From IMG/VR virus record IMGVR_UViG_3300030688_000062, positions 1 through 38,852 of that record: DNA of 38,852 nt; one strand, given 5' to 3'. Origin of the DNA: a virus. The translations under genes were made by a program, and so were the position numbers. The notes beneath the pieces are model-generated. The model was not told where the DNA came from, did not search any database, and saw only the letters and a program-made list of their open reading frames with translations. Shown here in pieces: positions 35,173-38,852 of the stretch (positions within the stretch are counted from its first letter, which is position 1; every line of letters starts with the position of its first letter).

Positions 35173-37113
35173 ATGGAAATCCACGAGCTCACTAAAGAGG
35201 AATCTAGGCCCGTAACTACTGTTCCGGAGCTCTCTATCTCCCTGTCCGATTCTGAGCTCCTGGAGCTCATAAAGCGCAAGACCGACGAGTACAAAGCTTG
35301 GCTCACGGCCCACAAGATTGACCAGCGGGCTAAGATGAACGTCGAGTACTGGAAGGGCGTCCAGGAGACCAAACGCAAGCGCGGCATGCCTGATACCCTA
35401 TACAAGAACAATATCCTGCACCGTGACCTGGCCACTCGCGTCCAGAATGCAACCAGTCGCATGCCGGACGTGGTGGTAATGAGTCCCCAGCAGGATGAGG
35501 ACCCCAGCGTCAAAGAGGACACCAAAAAGATCGAGGAATGGCTGAAGATCCGTATTGACTCCGATGTGACCCGCCGCCTTGCCCAGTCCGCTGTGCGCGA
35601 TAACCACCTCAAGTTCCGCGGCATCTGGAAGTATCGCTACGATAAAGCCCGTAAGGACGCCGTGATTGAGCGTCTACGTCCTGAGGACGTGGTGCTGGAC
35701 TCCACCGCTCGCATCCCCGAGGATGGCTATACTGCCGACAATATGGAGTTCATCGGGGAGTGGATGGAAGAGTATACCTCTGTCGTGTTCAATATGTTCC
35801 CGGACAAGAAAGAAGAGTTGATGGCCGATCTTTCTAAAGAAGCTGCAGCCGGAGGAAAACCAGCGTCTTCAAAGATCCGGTTTCTGCAGGTTACAGCCCG
35901 CGTGTCTGGCAACGACGGAAGCCCTAAGCTCATACTCGTCAACTCCTACAAGGATATCCTACTTTCCAAGTCTCCTCATCCTTTTTGGGACGAGCGCGAG
36001 GGAAGCGACATTGAGTTTGGCTTGGTCCCCGAAGAAAAGCTCGACCCAGCTCTTGCTGCCGCGGTTCTGCCAAGCCTTGGCTTGGATGTTCCCCGCCACA
36101 AGCCCAAGCGCTTCAATCATTTCCCCTGGCCTCGCATGCCTTACAGCATATTCAGTGGCGAGAACCTTGGCGACGGCCCGATTGACGATACTACCGTGTT
36201 TGAGCAGTCCCTAAGCCTCCAGGACATCGTCAACCTGCGTGGAGACCAGATAAGCCAGACCAACGAATGGGCGGTTCCCAAACTGGTTATGGCGACGACC
36301 GCCATGACCGAGGCTAAGGCCTCTAAGATCTCCCGCGACCCGTCGGAGATCCCTATGGTCGAGTTGAAGGAAGGCCAGTCCATAGATGGAGTCGTCAAGG
36401 AGATCCAAGGCTCACCCGCAAGCGCTGCCCTCTACCAGGACCTCCAGCAGTCTATACAGGCTATTGATGCCCATTTCTCCACCTCAGCTGCTGTACGTGG
36501 TGAGGCTGTAGAGCCTGAATCAGGCGTATCAAAGCAGATTAGCCGTGAGGGAGACCTCTCAGCGTCTGATGACATAGCCCAGACCATGGTGCAGCGCTGC
36601 GTAGAGGAGGCCGCTAACTGGCTTGTGCAGCTGGCTAAGATCTACTTCGATGATGATAACCGCGCAAGTGCTCCAGGACCTGATAGATCGCTCATTTCTG
36701 CCTCAATTAACAACAAGCTCATCCCCGACAATATCCAGATTGTGGTCAAGGCTAACGCTGTGGACAAAATGACCCAGCGCAATATGGCCATGAACCTTGT
36801 GAACAGCAAGGGAATCGACCCGATGAGCCTGTACGAGGACCTGGAGTTTCCCAATCCTAAGGAGCGTACCCAGCGCCTCATGGACTTCCTGGCCGCTGAG
36901 GCTCAGGGTCCGACAAAGTATCTGCAAGACATTGGAGTTAATGCCGCCGAACCCGCCAACAAGCAGAACGAAGCTACTACTACAGCTCCTGCCGCACCAG
37001 CACCGGCCGCACCAGCAGCCGCTGGACCTCCACAAGCTCCCCAGCCTCCTACGGCTCCAGCTCCTGCCGGCCCACCACCGCCTGCGGCTCTCGCACCACC
37101 TCCTCAACAATAA
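35173..37113 (+). CDS. Portal protein
   Basis: A 646-residue protein, the size of podovirus-type portals. An N-terminal helical region (YKAWLTAHKIDQRAKMNVEYW), a wing domain with VVMSPQQDEDPSVKEDTKK, a stem/clip region around DTTVFEQSLSLQDIVNLRGDQIS and a Pro/Ala-rich C-terminal tail (600-646) are seen. It forms the dodecameric ring at one capsid vertex and the DNA conduit for terminase and neck proteins. Gene order terminase-portal-scaffold-capsid supports the call. Confidence 0.88.
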   Translation: MEIHELTKEESRPVTTVPELSISLSDSELLELIKRKTDEYKAWLTAHKIDQRAKMNVEYWKGVQETKRKRGMPDTLYKNNILHRDLATRVQNATSRMPDVVVMSPQQDEDPSVKEDTKKIEEWLKIRIDSDVTRRLAQSAVRDNHLKFRGIWKYRYDKARKDAVIERLRPEDVVLDSTARIPEDGYTADNMEFIGEWMEEYTSVVFNMFPDKKEELMADLSKEAAAGGKPASSKIRFLQVTARVSGNDGSPKLILVNSYKDILLSKSPHPFWDEREGSDIEFGLVPEEKLDPALAAAVLPSLGLDVPRHKPKRFNHFPWPRMPYSIFSGENLGDGPIDDTTVFEQSLSLQDIVNLRGDQISQTNEWAVPKLVMATTAMTEAKASKISRDPSEIPMVELKEGQSIDGVVKEIQGSPASAALYQDLQQSIQAIDAHFSTSAAVRGEAVEPESGVSKQISREGDLSASDDIAQTMVQRCVEEAANWLVQLAKIYFDDDNRASAPGPDRSLISASINNKLIPDNIQIVVKANAVDKMTQRNMAMNLVNSKGIDPMSLYEDLEFPNPKERTQRLMDFLAAEAQGPTKYLQDIGVNAAEPANKQNEATTTAPAAPAPAAPAAAGPPQAPQPPTAPAPAGPPPPAALAPPPQQ

Positions 37114-37122
37114 CGAATCTAT

Positions 37123-37479
37123 ATGGCAAAAAAGCGGGGCGGTACGCCCCAGAAGCCACAACCAGACGACGAGCTACTCGCGGTATTCGCACCGGAACCT
37201 GAGCCCGTTGGCGTGCGCGAGACCTACGGTACTGCCCTACCTGACGATACTTCCGGCCCTAAGCGCGAAGGCGACGAAGGGGCGGGGCTTACCGCTCTAT
37301 TCGGGGGTTCGAAGTCGCCACCTATTGATGTAAAGACAGTGGAAAGTCCTCCTGACTTCGGACCCATAGTAAGTTCCGTGGACGAGTACATTAAGGACCA
37401 GGTACTGACCGAGATGTATGGCACCACAACCCCATCTGAACATGACAAGATCCAATTAGCCATAAAGAGAATGCTATGA
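37123..37479 (+). CDS. Hypothetical protein between portal and scaffold
   Basis: A 118-residue protein. Acidic and Pro/Gly-rich for 90 residues, then a C-terminal helix (SEHDKIQLAIKRML). Its stop overlaps the scaffold start (ATGA). Probably head assembly; no family recognised. Confidence 0.55.
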   Translation: MAKKRGGTPQKPQPDDELLAVFAPEPEPVGVRETYGTALPDDTSGPKREGDEGAGLTALFGGSKSPPIDVKTVESPPDFGPIVSSVDEYIKDQVLTEMYGTTTPSEHDKIQLAIKRML

Positions 37480-38105
37480 CTGCAGAAGAAATGGAAGCGA
37501 AGATGGCGCAGCTTGAGGCCAAGAACGCCGAACTTGAAGCAAAGATACCAGCTCCAGTAGCTACAATTGACCCAGACCTACAATACAAGCCTGGAACCTG
37601 GAAGGCACTTGACGAACGCGAGACGGCCAAAGCCGAAGCCGCTGCCGTTAAGGTCCTAAAGGAAGCCGAGGAAAAGAAAGACGCTGAGAAGAAACGTCAG
37701 GATGAGGCAGTAGCCGAACAGAAAAAGAAGATCGATGAGGCTTTTGAGGCCCTTCAAAAAGACGGGATTGTAGCCGAAGTGAAAGATCGAAACGACCCTA
37801 ATGATCCAGGAGTCCGTCAACGCAAACAGGTTCTGGCTTCTCTCGTGCGCTCTGGTGGACAACATGTTGACGTTGAGGCTAGAAAGTTTAAGACCGCTTG
37901 GGATCGAGGTTTAGAATATGATGATGTTCGTAATGAATTCGTGCCTGTCGGACAAGGTACTAACCCCAACCGTGATGCATACGTCGGCTCTAGCGCGAAT
38001 CGGGTCGCTACCCCTGCAGCTCCCGGAAAGATTAGTATGAGAGGGGTAGGCGGAGATCTGGACGAGGCTCGTCGCCGATGGGAACTCACTAACGGGAAAA
38101 TATAA
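37476..38105 (+). CDS. Scaffolding protein candidate
   Basis: A 209-residue protein. Residues 1-110 are a Glu/Lys/Ala coiled coil (EEMEAKMAQLEAKNAELEAK and on). The C-terminus has basic and Gly-rich stretches (SMRGVGGDLDEARRRWE) that could bind coat protein. Position directly before the capsid gene and high helicity are typical of scaffolds that guide procapsid assembly. Confidence 0.7.
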   Translation: MTAEEMEAKMAQLEAKNAELEAKIPAPVATIDPDLQYKPGTWKALDERETAKAEAAAVKVLKEAEEKKDAEKKRQDEAVAEQKKKIDEAFEALQKDGIVAEVKDRNDPNDPGVRQRKQVLASLVRSGGQHVDVEARKFKTAWDRGLEYDDVRNEFVPVGQGTNPNRDAYVGSSANRVATPAAPGKISMRGVGGDLDEARRRWELTNGKI

Positions 38106-38109
38106 CCGC

Positions 38110-38139
38110 TTGACAGCATTTGCTGTAACGTTGCATACT
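38110..38139 (+). promoter_or_regulatory. Capsid gene promoter
   Basis: TTGACA (38110-38115) with CATACT at 38134-38139 (18-nt spacer). It lies in the 118-nt gap between scaffold and capsid genes and could give extra capsid transcripts. The terminator hairpin at 38156 lies downstream of the start site. Confidence 0.55.
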
Positions 38140-38155
38140 TAAAGGCATCAAGGCC

Positions 38156-38190
38156 AAAGAGCCGTATCCCTTCTCGGGACGGCTCTTTTA
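38156..38190 (+). terminator. Hairpin before the capsid gene
   Basis: A 10-bp perfect stem (38156-38165 with 38179-38188, AAAGAGCCGT/ACGGCTCTTT) followed by TTA. It would lower read-through from the packaging genes, yet sits between the capsid promoter and the capsid ATG, so it may act as an attenuator or as a 5' stabilising hairpin. Confidence 0.75.
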
Positions 38191-38223
38191 GTATCCAAGA
38201 ACCTAATTAGTAAGTGACCATTC

Positions 38224-38852
38224 ATGGCTACGTTCACCGACACCCGGGTAAACGCGATGACGCAGGAATCATTCCTGCCAGCAGTATTTGACCAAGTAAT
38301 CTCCTCCACCGCGCTGAGCCTTCGCCTGCTTACCAACGGCAAGACCTGGAAGGGCCGCCAGATGGTCGTGCCTATCAAGCTTACCAACAGCAACCAGGCC
38401 CAGTCCTTCTCCGGTCTCGACTCTTTTGTTGCTCAGGAACTTTCCACCAAACAGCGCATGATCTTCGACCTGCGCGGCGCCCGCCAGCCGGTCGCCGTCA
38501 GCGGCCTGGAAGTCCTCGCAAACGACGCCCCTGAGGACCAGATCATCGACATGATCGAGGAAGCCCTCGAGGAAACCCAAACTGAGCTTATCGACTTCAT
38601 TGCCGGCATAATGTACGCCTACGGCACTGGTAACTCCAATAAAGACTTCTACGGTATTGGGGCTTACGTTGACGACGGAACCAACGTGGCCACTGTCGGA
38701 GGTCTTTCCCGCTCAACCTATCCAATCCTGAAGGGACAATACCTGAGCTCCGGTGGTACCATCTCGCTTTCTCAGATGGCCACCTTATACAGCGCCGTAT
38801 CAAGCGGATCTGCCCTGTCTACTCCTTCTCTGGCACCTGCTAATCCGACCGT
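38224..38852 (+). CDS. Major capsid protein, N-terminal part (continues at 1-590)
   Basis: The ATG at 38224 opens a frame that runs through the end of the window and resumes at base 1 of the circle, ending at 590 (363 residues). N-terminus ATFTDTRVNAMTQESFLPAV; the segment KTWKGRQMVVPIKLTN looks like the beta strand before the E-loop; later DMIEEALEETQTELIDFI is the long acidic helix. Downstream of a promoter and hairpin. It is the HK97-like shell protein by context. Confidence 0.85.
   Translation, partial: MATFTDTRVNAMTQESFLPAVFDQVISSTALSLRLLTNGKTWKGRQMVVPIKLTNSNQAQSFSGLDSFVAQELSTKQRMIFDLRGARQPVAVSGLEVLANDAPEDQIIDMIEEALEETQTELIDFIAGIMYAYGTGNSNKDFYGIGAYVDDGTNVATVGGLSRSTYPILKGQYLSSGGTISLSQMATLYSAVSSGSALSTPSLAPANPT
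38726..38852. repeat. Terminal direct repeat, right copy
   Basis: Identical to 1-127 and within the capsid gene. See the left copy: it marks circular closure of the contig. Confidence 0.95.

Overview
The window is one complete, circularly closed bacteriophage genome cut inside a gene. Bases 1-127 are repeated exactly at 38726-38852, so the unique circle is 38,725 bp, and the major capsid gene runs across the cut (38224 to 590). The 127-bp overlap looks like the end overlap of an assembled circular contig. Gene content points to a podovirus-like tailed phage: terminase, portal, scaffold, HK97-type capsid, neck and beta-propeller tail proteins, a tail fibre and internal ejection-type proteins. 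No tape measure, tail tube or sheath gene is visible. I see no integrase, DNA polymerase or RNA polymerase. The host is not evident. Most starts lack a Shine-Dalgarno sequence, and several promoters put the -10 box 6-10 nt before the ATG, which suggests a host that tolerates leaderless mRNA.

Layout. (1) 31.6 kb through the junction to 12.9 kb, rightward: packaging, head, neck, tail and ejection genes. The terminase large subunit carries an intein, and a complete HNH endonuclease gene with its own promoter lies inside that intein in a different reading frame. (2) 15.4-12.8 kb, leftward: a GroES-GroEL chaperonin operon followed by three small genes. (3) 15.5-17.7 kb, rightward: lysis and accessory genes (cysteine-peptidase/SH3 endolysin, holin candidate, coiled-coil proteins). 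(4) 28.5-17.7 kb, leftward: a long early/accessory operon of about 33 mostly small genes, many joined by ATGA overlaps. It includes a probable SSB, a MoxR-type AAA+ ATPase paired with a metallopeptidase/VWA protein, a macro-domain-like protein, three proteins with coding tandem repeats and a RusA resolvase. At its distal end are an HNH gene and an unusual 152-nt tRNA-like RNA. (5) 28.7-29.9 kb, rightward: a HTH regulator and small membrane proteins. (6) 30.0-31.5 kb, rightward: replication initiator with origin-like iterons inside the gene, preceded by a palindromic divergent promoter that may also drive a short antisense-direction RNA.

How it works together (inference). The switch region at 28.5-28.75 kb fires the leftward early operon and the HTH regulator operon. 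The initiator binds iterons in its own gene, RusA resolves replication intermediates, and terminase packages DNA through the portal. The phage chaperonin pair may fold capsid or tail proteins, and endolysin plus holin release progeny.
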